Positions 49,938 to 63,960 are shown, counted from the first letter of the stretch. The stretch: 64,000 bases of DNA from Ziziphus jujuba (GCF_031755915.1 NC_083385.1:16823001-16887000), one strand, 5' to 3'. A program made the numbers and translations. The notes: a model not told the origin generated them from the sequence alone.

Positions 49938-50230
49938 ATACATATATGTATATATATATGTATATAGGCGTCCATTTGGGTTTTTAATTATTTGGTAATT
50001 AATTTTCCATGTATATACAGAATATGCCAAGAGACTTTGTTAAGAAGTATCTTGAAGGTGAAGCAATGGATGTTATATTTAGGAACTCAGAAGAAGGACG
50101 AAGTTGGTCGGTCCGGTACTTGTACGAGATTGATGATGATGATGACAGATCCATATACAGCTCCATTTCATACTCTCTCTCTCTCTCTCTCTCCCACCCC
50201 TACTTTAGATGTCGATTCGTGGTGAATTAA
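49077..50230 (+). CDS. REM-type B3-domain protein, frame problem and shortened second B3 domain
   Basis: Predicted nuclear DNA-binding protein of the plant REM (reproductive meristem) B3 family. Exons: 49077-49121, 49230-49602, 49753-49867, 50021-50230. The first B3 domain starts FFMRLFKDGSL-IIPPKFVRT and includes VWFGKGWKDFANHYSI, LGHFLVFKYKENS and FRVDIFDE. A basic linker follows (about 49494-49590), then a second B3 domain beginning SRNPFFWVL in exon 3 and NMPRDFVKKYL in exon 4. With the best splice sites exon 3 is 115 nt, one short of what phase requires; an A7 run at 49759-49765 is the likely lesion. An alternative intron (donor after 49586, acceptor before 49757) restores one open frame of 240 aa, but its donor, ACT|GTAGGA, is weak. 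Exon 4 runs through Asp5 and a (CT)n tract to TAA at 50228-50230, so about half of the second B3 domain is missing. It may be a pseudogene or a shortened but expressed gene. Confidence 0.65.
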
Positions 50231-50490
50231 TATATATTAGTAATACATCCTTAATTAAGTAATATATATATATATATATATATAGGGATAGATTTTAGAT
50301 ATGAGTTTTAGTTATTTATATCTTAATTTGAGCTTATAAATCTTAGTAAAAAGCTCTTACATAAAACGAAGTGGATTTAAACCATTAGACCAAAAATGAA
50401 GTTTTATGAAGAACAAGAAACTTGGAAGAAAAAACTTATTATTCACACACTAGTAGTACCATGTACTTATATGGTAATTAATTATTATTA

Positions 50491-50526
<36 letters not shown>

Positions 50527-51230
50527 TCCTCCTTAAAAATTAGAAAATAAAAAGTTCTTTTTTAAATCATAAAGTTAAATTAATTATGTATAATGGTTTA
50601 TCAACAATAATTCTACCACTAGATTCAAATACATTGAACTTTCCACTAAAATGTAGACAAGAAGAAAATGACATTATTAAAATCTTAAAATTAAGCATGT
50701 AAATTTGAGGAAAAATCTTTGGAATAAAAGTAGGTGGACTTTAGATCATTTTTGTTATAATTTTTTATGGACAACAATAATTTTAGAGATTGATTGAAAA
50801 AAAAAAAAATTGAAAACGACACTTTATATGATTTTTCGTTTTGCATGATCTCTCAATATTTGGTTGAGTATTGGATCGGAGTCATTTTGTAATTTTTTTT
50901 TTTTTTCCCTTCGACTGCTAGTTGTAATCTGTGAATTAGAAACTTCAACCGAGTACTGATTTCTAAACCAAACCAAAGTAGAGCCTTTATTTTTTCCTTT
51001 TTCTTCTTGGAAATTACCTAATAAACTATAGTTTTTATTTTCCTTTTGTTTAGTAGTCTGACCAGAGTTAGAAAAAAATTAGAAACACAATAAATGCTTT
51101 TTAATATGCTCCATTCGGCCAAATTCTAAGTTGTACAACCTGCAATTTTGAGCATTATTCAATTCCAAGATTAGTTTAAAATAATTGTACTAATTAATTA
51201 ATTCACTCCCTAAAATTCAGTCTTTACCGA
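50231..51230. other. AT-rich spacer
   Basis: Contains (AT)n near 50262-50283 and a (TTA)n microsatellite at about 50483-50524. No gene or RNA seen. I searched it for the missing rest of the second B3 domain without success. Confidence 0.45.
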
Positions 51231-51325
51231 GAAATTTTTAGGTACACAATGTGTACAATGTGGATTCTATATTGATGGGATAAAGCCATATGTAGCATCA
51301 AATTTGTCATTTGAAAAAAAGTCCA
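51231..51325 (+). repeat. MITE-like copy 1 of an inverted pair
   Basis: The stretch with GGTACACAATGTGTACAATGTGGATTC... and GGGATAAAG matches the reverse complement of 55545-55650 over about 90 bp with many substitutions (shared GTGTACNATGNGGATTCTAT and GGATAAAGYCATRTG). Non-coding. Confidence 0.55.
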
Positions 51326-51639
51326 CATCAGCATTTACTACAATTATAACGTCATTCCATTTCCATTCATATATTTTTAGTATTTTATTTATTTATTTTT
51401 TCTATCACTTTCACTTCCGTGAACCTTCATTGCAGAAGAAAAAACTCTTCCTCACCTCACCTCTTAGCAGAAAGAAGTTCAATAAACTAGTTGCAGCAAT
51501 TTTTAATGCTCTATGATTAGACATAGATTGGTATAAAGTATAACCTTCATAGCACATAAAAATAATAATTTTTCAATCTTTCAATATTTCCCCTTGCATA
51601 TTCAATATTTTTGTATCTCTTTTTATCCTATAAATTTTC

Positions 51640-54600
51640 AGGATCTGTCCAAAATTACTCATCGGAATTTTGGACAAGTCTTGATTTTAGATAAACCCTA
51701 CCGGATTTTCCAATAAAAAATCCGGTAGCATCTCCCCTAAGGGTTAGATTTACCTCAAAATTCCCTGCATGAAATATACTTCTAGAAACATCTCCTTATT
51801 CCTCCCACCTTACTACAATGTATTACCACAAATTTCAGCACTTCAAATGAATAACAAGGAATCGGTGCATAATTAAATATATAAACGTCCAAAACAGTAT
51901 ACAAAGTTTTATCAAGATACAATTAAATATGAAATTTAATACAACAAAGGATAAAAGAAACAATACAAGATAGCGAAGAAAAGTAAGTAAGGCTCCTTGA
52001 ACTTTCAGCAACGAACAAGACATCGAACTTGCCTCCGGACGATCAACGTCTACTAACCTGGATTTAGGGGAATAAAATTTAAAAATATGAGATGTTAATC
52101 ATTTTAGTGAGTAATCCTAACTACGACACAATTACAATAATAATAATAATAATATAACGAGAAGATGAACTTGATTAATTAATAATAAATAATCAAATAA
52201 ATAATAAGTAGTTGAAATATTGTTTCATCTCAAAACTCTCACAGTTCACTCAGTTGGAAGAGTTCTCATTTTTAAAACATTTTCACAAAACCCAACAATT
52301 GTACTCCAAAAATCAAAGAATAATTAATTAAATAAATTACAAATAAAATATATTAAATTAAAGATCTAGAATGTATAATAAAAACAAAAATAATTTTTAA
52401 TAACAATTATTAAATTGTACACAAAATGTCATAAATAAAATAAACAAAATCATAATAAATTTACATTAAAAATAATCAAGAAAATATTTAATTAAATGGA
52501 ATGCAATAATTTAGAATGCACATAAAATACAAATATTAATTTAGAACTCAAAAATTTACATTGGAAACACTTTAAAAATCAATTATTAAATTTAGAATAA
52601 GATATTATAAGATGAAATAAAATAAAATCATAAATAAACTTGTATTAAAGAAACTTGACATAAAACAAAAATCAACTCTATTTATAAATTATAAAATTTA
52701 TTATTTAAATCAATAAAATAATCAAAAAAATATTTTAATATATTTTAAACTTCAATTTAAAATAGATAAAAGAATACAATAAAATTCATGTTAGAATCTC
52801 AAAATTTAAATAAATAATATCAACATGGTAAAATAAAATTCTAAAACACTAATTTAAAATAATTGATAAAAACATGAATAAATATATTTTAGAAAATATT
52901 TGTTTGAAATAAACAATAAAACAAAATTAAATACGTTTAATTTTAAATACGATTTTAAAGCATTTTGGTTTGAAATTCGTATAGAGAAAATAACTTCACG
53001 CACCACACTATATATCAGTGATGTCCTATGATACCCAGCATCCCGAGCACCGTCTGACGGGAGGTTAAAGAGAGAAACTTGCATACGGTCGCTTCGACGT
53101 CCCGACAGCTCCGCTGCTTATAACCGTCATCTCGGCCATGGAGGGGGCGGCTATGGCCAATATCAAACTTGTCTGCCTTCGGTCCAATAGCAACTCATAG
53201 GAGACATTACAACCTGCGTGCTTATCCACATATACAGTATAGAACACCAGTACTATATGCGTGCATTTAAAATCAATTACTAAATTTATTATTAAAATAC
53301 CAAGCTTTTCCAAAATTTACCGTAGAAATTATATCATTTTTCAAATCCACATTCTCTTAAATCCTCATCATAAATCCATCGATATAATTATACAATTTTT
53401 CCAATACTATAAAATCAATCAATTAATAATTTAAGCGCATAAAGATATATATATATATATATATATATAAATATATATTTTGGAAGCATCAACTTGAACA
53501 AATATTTTTCTTGAATCATTAAAACCTCTATGTCAAAAATAATATTAAAACCACATGAAATTCATATATTCTTAAAATCATGTAAACGCATTTATCATGT
53601 ATCATAAAATCAACATCAAACTCAACAATAATTTATTAAAAACCTTAAACCATAATTCCTTTAAAATCCCAAATATATTTTTGGCAACAACACATATATT
53701 AAAATCATCATAAATTGGCATTGTAAAATTAAATGAAAATTCCTTCAGATATTAAACATATATTAAAAATCACATGAAAGCATTTCTAATTACACAATAT
53801 TCCAACAATAAAATTTAACAATTATTAACAAAATCCCATATCTATAAAATTCTTAAAATCAAAATATTTCTTAATGCACAAATAATTATAATTCATTCAA
53901 TTTTGGCATCAAAATTCCAAATATAAATTTACTAAATATTTCACACATAAAATATCATTTTCAAATATTCAATTAACACAAAATATTCATAATTTAACTC
54001 TAAAAAATAATTTAAAGGTGAGTCACTCACCTCGAGCACACCAGTAAATCAGGATCCTCCATAAGATCGATTCTACAATTCACCTGTGTTCCTTCCTAAG
54101 ATCGGACCAGAGGTGGCCGGAATCTCACAGAGAAGGTTTCGGTCTTTAGGTCCTTAGATCTTACAAACCGCTGTGAATTGGAGAAAACTGACATCGGATT
54201 TGGGTTTAGAAGATTTGGATTAGTGGGAAAAGGTGGACAGTGTGATCAAGAACTCGCCGGAATCAAGTTTTCCAACGAGCCACCGTGGTCATCGGAAACC
54301 ATCACCATCAGTGGCGTGTCCGGTGGCCATTGACATCAATTTTTGGAGGAAAGGTAGATTGAAGAACGGGTGAATGGATGGGACCGGAGGTTAGGAAAAC
54401 GGATGCCGGGTTAGGGAGAAATCTAGGTTTGAAGCAATCGGCGCTGCCGGTCCAAAAGCATCGATCCAGGTGCATCGACGGTCGTTTGGCCATGGAATTT
54501 GGTGGGCTGGCCGAAAATGAGGAGGCGAAGGTGGTGGGGTGGCATGTGTACGGAAATGGTGGCCAGAATGGAAGAAACGGCGGTGGCCGGTTGGTGACTC

Positions 54601-55167
54601 TCTCTCGTCTCTCTCCTCCTTGCTCTCTCTCTCTCTTCCACCTCTCTCCTCACACGCCCCACACAACCATTTGCCCAATCAAAACGCCTCCCGTGGGTGT
54701 CACTGTGCACTCATGGGTTGGCCAGGTTTTGACACATGGTACATACTGTTCACATAATCAAAAAAATAATATTAAAATATTACGATATTCGGAAAAATTT
54801 GTAGGTCAATAACTTTTCAACGAAATGTCCAAATTAGGCGTACCGCTAGTCTATGAACTCGTATCAATGAGTAATTCACAACCATACATGAGTTAAAGCT
54901 CAATTTTACAAAAATAAAAAGTCAACTCCGATATTCTCGGACAGTTCGGATCTCAACTTGTTTTGCCCATAACTTTCAAAGTGTAGCTCCATTTTTATCG
55001 TGCTACTTGTCTACGAACCCAGATCGATGCGTACTTTGCAACGGTGCCTCGGTCAACCTAGAATTCTTGCAGAGTCAAAAAGTCAAAGTTTGATCATTCT
55101 CGGTCAACGACGATCAAACTTGGTCAACTTGAGAAATTTCTAGCATAATTCGGAACGGGGTGTTACA
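51640..55167 (-). mobile_element. Probable minus-strand non-coding LTR-retroelement-like repeat (LARD-like), degraded
   Basis: Read on the minus strand it begins TGTAACACCCCGTTCCGAAT (right edge 55148-55167), a beginning very common for plant LTR elements, and continues with moderately GC-rich DNA to about 54000. A second GC-rich island lies at about 53000-53230. The rest is very AT-rich. Open frames of 60-144 codons overlap on both strands around 54300-54810 but match no Gag, Pol or host family I know, so they are taken as composition artefacts. The left edge and paired LTRs are not established; 51640 is approximate. Confidence 0.4.
51698..51728. repeat. Perfect 12-bp inverted repeat (hairpin)
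   Basis: CTACCGGATTTT (51698-51709) and AAAATCCGGTAG (51717-51728) pair exactly around a 7-nt loop. It lies at the left side of the retroelement-like block. It could be a terminal structure or a transcript hairpin. Confidence 0.9.
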
Positions 55168-55544
55168 TAAATATTATTGCCTCCAAGAATATAAAGACTT
55201 GTCTTCTTTTTCTTTTTTCTTTTTTTGAAAGTATTTATCAAATTAAGTGAAAGGATTTTCATAGAGAAATGAATATAAATTAAAACCCTAAATAGTTGTG
55301 GTGATTAACGAAGTGATTAAGATGATTTTCAATTTGGATGTTTAAGAGATAGTAGATCTCAATCTTGATGGCAAAGGGTTTTAAGGAGAGATTTGAGAAC
55401 ACAGATGAGAGATTTCTGGTTTCTATTTTGGAAAAGAACACATAGCACACAAGGGAAGAAAAAGACAGAAGAAAAAATAAAAATAAAATAAAATAATATA
55501 TCGATGGAGGGGGAGGCATTAAAATAATAGAGAATGCTTATTGA

Positions 55545-55650
55545 AGTATTTCAATGATACAGATATAGTGCAACACATGACTTTATCCAATTGATTATGT
55601 ACACCAACATAGAATCCATCATGGTACACGTTGCGCACCCAATAATCTCT
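55545..55650 (-). repeat. MITE-like copy 2 of the inverted pair
   Basis: On the minus strand it reads GAGAGATTATTGGGTGCGCA then ACGTGTACCATGATGGATTC, matching 51231-51325 in order. Together the pair encloses the 51.6-55.2 kb repeat block. Confidence 0.55.
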
Positions 55651-58309
55651 CTATCTCTATGTATTCCAATTTACTTACACATTTGATCACAAAATTATGA
55701 TTTTATGGAGATTTTATATTGGTTAGACTTGTTCGCAAACTGAATACACTGGTTGAAATTGCTAAAATGCACATGTATGAGTTAACTATGCAGAAAGAAG
55801 TTGAGTGACAATGGTGCATCAAATAGCCAAAAGTGAAACTACGAAAATGATGGATTTTATTTTTTCTCCAATTTCTTTCTCGATTTTATCTCGCATATTT
55901 TTCCAAAGAAAATTTTCAATCAATTTTGATTTCCTTCTTATTAAATTGGAATTAAAAATAATAATAAATACAAAATTTAAAAAAAAACTTATTATTTAAA
56001 ATCATTATTTGAAATTAGGCGCAGATGCGATGCGTCTAATTAATTAATTGAGAACTTGATGAACTTTGTCACCTTCTTTGTCTCTGTTTTGTAGAATCTC
56101 TTCTGTTCGAGAAATAAGAAAAGGTTTAATGTGTACGTAAGAATTAAGTGTTGAACTTGCATATCTCTTGTAATCGATCATGTATTTTATATGTAATTTT
56201 TAACGTTGCTGCTACATCTTGATCGATCTTCTTATGTTTCTTGTCTAGGGTGTACGTATGATTGAGTTTCTTATAATCCAATATACATGAGAGGGTACTA
56301 TATGGTAAATATATCTCATGGTATTACTTTGGATAGTGCAATATTATAATAGTAACATATATATGTACATGTGAAATACTCTAAACTGATGAGTTGGCTT
56401 TTCCAGATCATATCCCTTTACTCAGCAAAACTAGCTCTTCTTTTTTCCATATTCATATCCGCTATGTTAAAATATTATTTATTTTAAAAACTTAAGCTTA
56501 TGAAAAATGGATTTTTATTATATTTATATTTTTCTTTAACATTTCTTTTTAAATATAGATCCATCTTTTTTCGATTGAATTTTGAACCTAGAACCTTATG
56601 AATGGTGGGCTTTCATTATATTTATATTTTTTTATATTTTTTTCTAACACGCCGTAACCACGTAGCAATTGCACTCCGAAACCTTAAGTACCTGACCCTC
56701 GTCTTTCCACCTTCATCTTTTTCTATTTCTTGACCTTCAAAGAACCAGCATTTTTAGCGAACGCATTGGAGTTCAACCAAACGAATTCGACGAGCGCTTC
56801 TTCATCAAGCAAGCGGATTCCCAAAGAGACAAAAAGAAAACCAGAAAACCATATATGCACTTTCATCGATTTCGCCATCATAAACTACGAAGAAGATTCC
56901 CCGCATAATGAAATTGAACCATGTCTGTCTTGTTTTATTCTTCATGCATTGCATGGCTTGGAAATCTCCTACTTTTTTTTATTTATTATTATTTTTTAGA
57001 AAAAGTAAAAACTGGCGGACTCGTTTATGACACTCTTAAATTTAAAATGTTAAAATATAGATATATCCTAAATTATACCGCTGTATAATGATAATTGACC
57101 GCCTAGTTGCTGATTAAACGAGTCCAGTAGTTTTTGTGCATAGATCAGTTCAATCCAAACGTACGTTTATTTTCAAAATGCAGATAAAATGCTGATAATT
57201 AAAGTGTCAGCTATTACGCCTTCATAGGCATACATACATTTTCCTATATATATATATATATTAATAATAATCATTAAGAAATATAAAGAATAATTCCTAA
57301 TAAATAAAAGAAATATAAAGAATACAGTTAAGATTTCAAATAAATAAAAAGAAAGAAAGTGGTGAGAGAAAATGTAGGAAGAAGGTAGAGAGAGAAAATG
57401 AAGTGAAATAAAGTAGAGAGAGTTTTCTTTTTTTTTTTTGGTTATAAAAGTAGAGAGTCAGGAAAAAAAAAAAAATCTTTTTTAAAGGCTTTTAGTTTGA
57501 GGTGAATTCTTTTTTTGGTAAAATAGTTTGAGGATGAAATATACAAAAATGGAATGCAATACATGCCGTGGTGCCCTCACCCGATGTCTCATGCCCTCAT
57601 CCAATGTCTCGAATTTATGATTTTTCAAATATAGATATGAATAACTTGTTAATTGAATCAATCTTATTTAACAAAATCAAATATAATGAAAATAAAGTAT
57701 AGAGTCTTTTTTTTTTTTTTTTTTTGGGTTCTAAAAGTAAAGAGTTAGCATAAAAGAAAGGAAAGAATAAAAATTATTAACTGAGACAATCTCATTTGAT
57801 AAAATTAAATATAGTCAAAATAAAGTATAATTTTTTTTTTCTTTTTTTCTTTTTTTTGTGTTAATTATAAAAGTAGAGAGTTAGCATAAAACAAAGCTAA
57901 GAATGAGAATTTCAAACTCACGAACTCTCAATGCAAGTGTAAATGGCATAACAATTAAGTCAACCTCACTTAATTAGGCTATTTCAGTTTTTTTAAGTAG
58001 TTTTGGTTGTTGTTCTCTCTATAAATGGGAATTCTTATTTTTTTTATTATATATATTTATATATATTATCATTACAATAATATTTAGTCTAAAGGGAAGA
58101 GATCAAATATACTATCTTGAACCCATAACGTCATTAGTATGGATATAAAAAGCATATCAACTAAGCGAACCTTATTTGATATAAGCTAAAATTATTTATG
58201 GATTATCATGATATTGATATAAGTGGCAGACCCTGAAATTATTTCCAGAGGAAGCAAAGCTATGTGATGTAATGATACTTTTACTTTTTGTTTTTTTAGA
58301 TTTATTTGG

Positions 58310-58316
<7 letters not shown>
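55651..58316. other. AT-rich spacer with imperfect direct repeats
   Basis: No supported gene. An open frame near 56730-56999 lacks an ATG at its head and is unrecognised. From about 57400 to 57900 a unit of about 128 bp is repeated imperfectly: AATAAAGTAT at 57691 and 57819, each followed by a long T-run and then AAAAGTARAGAGTTAGCATAAAA. A partial third copy lies near 57410-57465. Confidence 0.45.

Positions 58317-58361
<45 letters not shown>
58317..58361. repeat. (TA)n microsatellite
   Basis: About 45 bp of uninterrupted TA dinucleotides, one of the longest AT tracts in the window. Confidence 0.95.
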
Positions 58362-58364
<3 letters not shown>

Positions 58365-58964
58365 TGTATAATATTTTCTTTTTCAATCTTGTGGCTAGCC
58401 AAACTAATTAGATTTTTTATTTAATTAAATAGGTTTAATTTCTTTTCCTCTAATTCTATTATTCTTAAGAACAATATGATTTCAATATTTTGAGAATGAT
58501 TTAACATTCACAATATATTCATTATAAATTTACATAAAAAAATCCTCCTTCAAGCAAACCCAAAAAAGAAAAAAAGAATACTATTTTAGATTTTATTAGA
58601 AATTAATTAACCTGAATAAATGGAGAACTAAAAAAAGTAACAGTAAAATTAGTATTTAAAATGAAGAATTGGCATCTCTATAATTAAAACATCACTTAGT
58701 AATTAAATAAATATTATTTTATAAATAAATACTGTTTTTTGTTTAAATTATATAATTTAATTTTGTTAAGTTATTGTACTTTTAAATAATCATTATTTTT
58801 TAAAAATTTGTAATTATTAACTACTATATTGATCAAAATGAGTGAATAATAATCATATTGAATAATTATGATTATAAATTAGTAAGAAATGGATAAAAAA
58901 AAAAGATAAATGGGAGAAAAATGTAATAAAATTGACAAAAATTAGATGCCCCGCTGAGGAGGAA
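58362..58964. other. AT-rich spacer
   Basis: Low-complexity AT-rich DNA with no gene, RNA or clear repeat seen. It ends at the G-run. Confidence 0.45.
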
Positions 58965-58985
58965 GGGGGGGGGGGGGGGGGGGGG
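58965..58985. repeat. Run of 21 G, followed by A/G-rich repeats
   Basis: Twenty-one consecutive G, preceded by AGGAGGAA and followed by GAAA repeats (to about 59018). It marks a sharp change from AT-rich spacer to the GC-richer block on its right. The exact length is prone to sequencing and assembly error. Confidence 0.9.
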
Positions 58986-61213
<2,228 letters not shown>

Positions 61214-62165
61214 TTTCGTTGTTGAAAAGGTACCATGATGTTTGTGCTTGTATACACCAACTTTATCAAACTTGGTCATTTTTTTCTTTACCAAAAAACA
61301 AGAAAAAGAGTTTGTCAGTTTTTTTTTTTTTTCTGTACTGTTCGGTCACTAGAATTTCATGATCTTATTATTTTTTTTTTCTGATATAGATTCTATTGTT
61401 TTATATGTGGATTAACATGTACTTTTGTATGTGGAGGTCATGATCAGTGTTAGTAGCTATATCTTTGTGCTGTTACTGTACTAGTATTAGATTCGATTGT
61501 TTTAAATAAACTGAAAACTTGCTTTGCTGCCATTTTCTGACATATCCTATGCCAAAAAAAAAGTTTTTTTTTTCCTTTTTTTCAATTTTTTTTTTTTTTT
61601 AAAACATCTTTCACTAATTCATTTCAACTAATTTTCAAAAGGAAAAAAATTGGGTGGGGCGATTTTGCAAGCCCCACCCCCAAGCAGATGGGCCCCATAT
61701 AGTGGGTCCCACAAGTGGCTATTAGTGGAACATCCTTTAGCCCATGGGACCACTCCACTGAAGTTTTTCTCATAGAATTGATAGAAATGCATTTTACAAT
61801 GAGTTTGTGCTCGACTGTTTACCTAAAAACTCTCAGTCGAAGCAGGGTGCAGTTGAAACCATTAATTAGGTTAGACATGTTAAGACTTTTAATAGGTTTT
61901 GTTTTTTGTTTTTGTTTTGTTTTTCTTTTCTTAAAATAAAAATAAAAGTTCCTCATTTTTCCTGATATTGTAAATGAATCAGGAATTTTTTATTTTATTA
62001 TTTTTTTAAGTTAGTTACATTTTAGTGTAGTCCTTGACAGTTAGTTAAGCCAAGCTTTGCTTTATTTTAGTAATTTTATAATAATTTATTTCTACAGTGA
62101 AAGAGCTGCAAATCAATTACTTATGCATTCATTTCAAGATTCAGCTTGGACATTTAGTGAAATGT
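61214..62165 (+). pseudogene. Relic of the 3' end of a BGAL10-like gene
   Basis: Matches the end of copy B in order: GTTGTTGAAAAGGTA at the exon 18/intron 18 border, intron words CATGATCAGTGTTRSTAGCT and TGTGCTGTTACTG (about 61438-61480), the second half of exon 19 (GAATTGATAGAAATGCATTTT... from about 61775, with one extra base that shifts the frame), then the 3' flank to GCATTCATTTCAAGATTCAGC (about 62125-62160). The first half of exon 19 is replaced by a foreign stretch (about 61640-61770). No catalytic part is present. It lies upstream of the second REM gene as copy B lies upstream of the first, so both came from one duplicated block. Confidence 0.85.
61652..61679. repeat. 9-bp inverted repeat in an insertion within the BGAL relic
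   Basis: GGGTGGGGC (61652-61660) and GCCCCACCC (61671-61679) pair perfectly around a 10-nt loop. It begins the stretch that interrupts relic exon 19 and is unlike the neighbouring AT-rich DNA. Confidence 0.85.
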
Positions 62166-63341
62166 GCATTAACTTTGGCATATATATATATATATTTTTT
62201 TTTTTTGGTATCATTTGAAACTAAATAAGACAACAAAAAATAAATGAAATTCTAATAAAAACTCAAGTTTTGTCTCAATTAAGAGGGACAAGCAACAAGG
62301 TTGAGATGATAAATCATATCTAATGTATTTCTTAGGAGATCATAAAAACAGGGGTCTTTAATTTCTTTTGACAGAAAAAGTTAATAAAAATTAAAAGAAA
62401 GTTATGTTTTGATAGATACAATTGAAAACAAATATTCCAAGGAAGTTCAAAATTTCTTTTGATCTTAATATATAATAAATATATATAACCTACTTTCCTT
62501 TGACTCCAAAGTGAATTTTCAGGAGCACCTATAAGAAGCAAATTAAGCAATATTCCTTACCTTTTCTCTGTTTTAAAACTTGCTTGCTGAACCTATTTTG
62601 ATCTAGAATTGGTATGAGCGCCTCTAAGAAGAAATTAAATTGATGGTAATCGAGACCAAACAAGAATCGATTCTCTTCAAAGAAAATTTTCTTTGGATAG
62701 TTTTTTGTCTTATACGTATATATACCGGTAAGTCCCAGGACAACCAAGTGGTAAGAGCTTGCTTTGGAATGTAGAATCAGATCATTATTAATTGACCTTG
62801 ACCATGTGATATAGAGTAGAAAATAAATAGAGCTTTAATTTTTTGTCTTCAATCTCGTACATACGTTTACAGTCTAGAGCATGTGATTATACACACATTT
62901 ATAGTAATGGATGCCAGAAGGACCAATTTTTCTTTTTTCTCCTTTTTTGGGTAGAAAATTCTAAGATCATTTCGTTTTCACCGTAAGCTTCTGTTGCTTC
63001 TCTGTAGCCTACTTTGCAATATAACTTTAACCCTTCGTAGGAAAAAAAAAAAAAAAAGAAGATTTTTTTTTTTAAGAGGGACATCTCTGTCTTTCATTGA
63101 AGTCTAAAAATTAATAAAACAGTTGTATCAAAATGAAATTAAACTCTCTGTGTGACTCTTAAAACCCCCAGACCCTTAATTAGCTAGAAAATCACTTCCT
63201 TTTTCCACTTTTTTTTTTCTTCCATTTTCAAATATACCTTTGAAATTTTTTGATTCAGGAAACTCTCAATGTATCTCTCTCCTCCTTTGAAAAGAAAGCT
63301 ATACACCTGCTGTTTCTCTCTTGATCGTTAACATCGGTGTC
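62166..63341. other. Spacer upstream of the second REM gene
   Basis: AT-rich with (AT)n near 62179-62195. It corresponds in position to 48500-49076 between copy B and the first REM gene but is about twice as long and hard to align by eye. The final 100 bp before the ATG, CT-rich, probably hold the leader. No gene seen. Confidence 0.4.
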
Positions 63342-63960
63342 ATGGTGAACTACTTCTTTAAAGTAGTTCTTCATGAGGCTCTTCGAGATGGCAAGCTTGT
63401 AAGCACATATATATATATATATATATATTTCGTTGAATCTTCTTCATGATATTCTTTTTCTTGCATATATAGTTCATCAAGTTAATTTCTTGTTTGTAAT
63501 TTTTGTTTCTTGGTTATGTTATTAATTTGGTTGTGACTTGTGAATATAAAATTTGTTCAGAAAATTCCGCCAAAGTTTGTTAGGACAAATGGAAAAAGCC
63601 TTGAGGACTCGAAGGTTGTCCTGGAGGGTCGAGTCGATGGAGAGGAATGGGAAGTGAAGCTGGAAAAGCATGGTGGGAAAGTTTGGCTTGGTGAGGGATG
63701 GAAAGAATTTGCCAACCACTATTTCATAAAGCTCGGTCACTTTCTGGTATTCAAATACAAAGAAAATTCCGGCCATTTCCGTGTTGATATATTCGATGAA
63801 ACCGCTACTGAGATCGAGTTTCACTCCACGAACCGAAGAACAACAAGAAAGAGCACAACAGAACAACCTCCTGTGGCTGTGGGAAAGACAAAAAAGGCAA
63901 CTCATACTGCAGCAGGAATCTCAAAAGGCACTACTTATGAAACCCGCATGCCAAGTAAAG
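63342..63960 (+). CDS. REM-type B3-domain protein, second copy (cut off by the window end)
   Basis: Predicted plant DNA-binding protein, close paralogue of the gene at 49077. Exons seen: 63342-63398 (phase 0) and 63561-63960 (ends phase 1, donor AAAG|GTTAGT); further exons lie beyond the window. Exon 2 encodes IPPKFVRTNGKSL, VWLGEGWKEFANHYFI, LGHFLVFKYKENSGHF and FRVDIFDE, the core of one B3 domain, then a basic Ser/Thr-rich linker. Exon 1 has 19 codons against 15 in the first copy: a short insertion (CTTTAAAGTAG-like, net 12 nt) rewrites the first strand, giving MVNYFFKVVLHEALRDGKL. A second ATG at 63373 in the old FMRL position is out of frame with exon 2, so 63342 is the only start that keeps phase. 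The broken A-run and (CT)n tract of the first copy lie in exons not visible here. Confidence 0.75.

Noticed and set aside
54308..54812. Overlapping frames of 60-144 codons on both strands
   Set aside because: They lie in a GC-rich island of a retroelement-like repeat, match no known domain and occur on both strands at once.
56730..56999. 89-codon plus-strand frame
   Set aside because: It starts at a non-ATG codon, ends in low-complexity residues and resembles no family I know.
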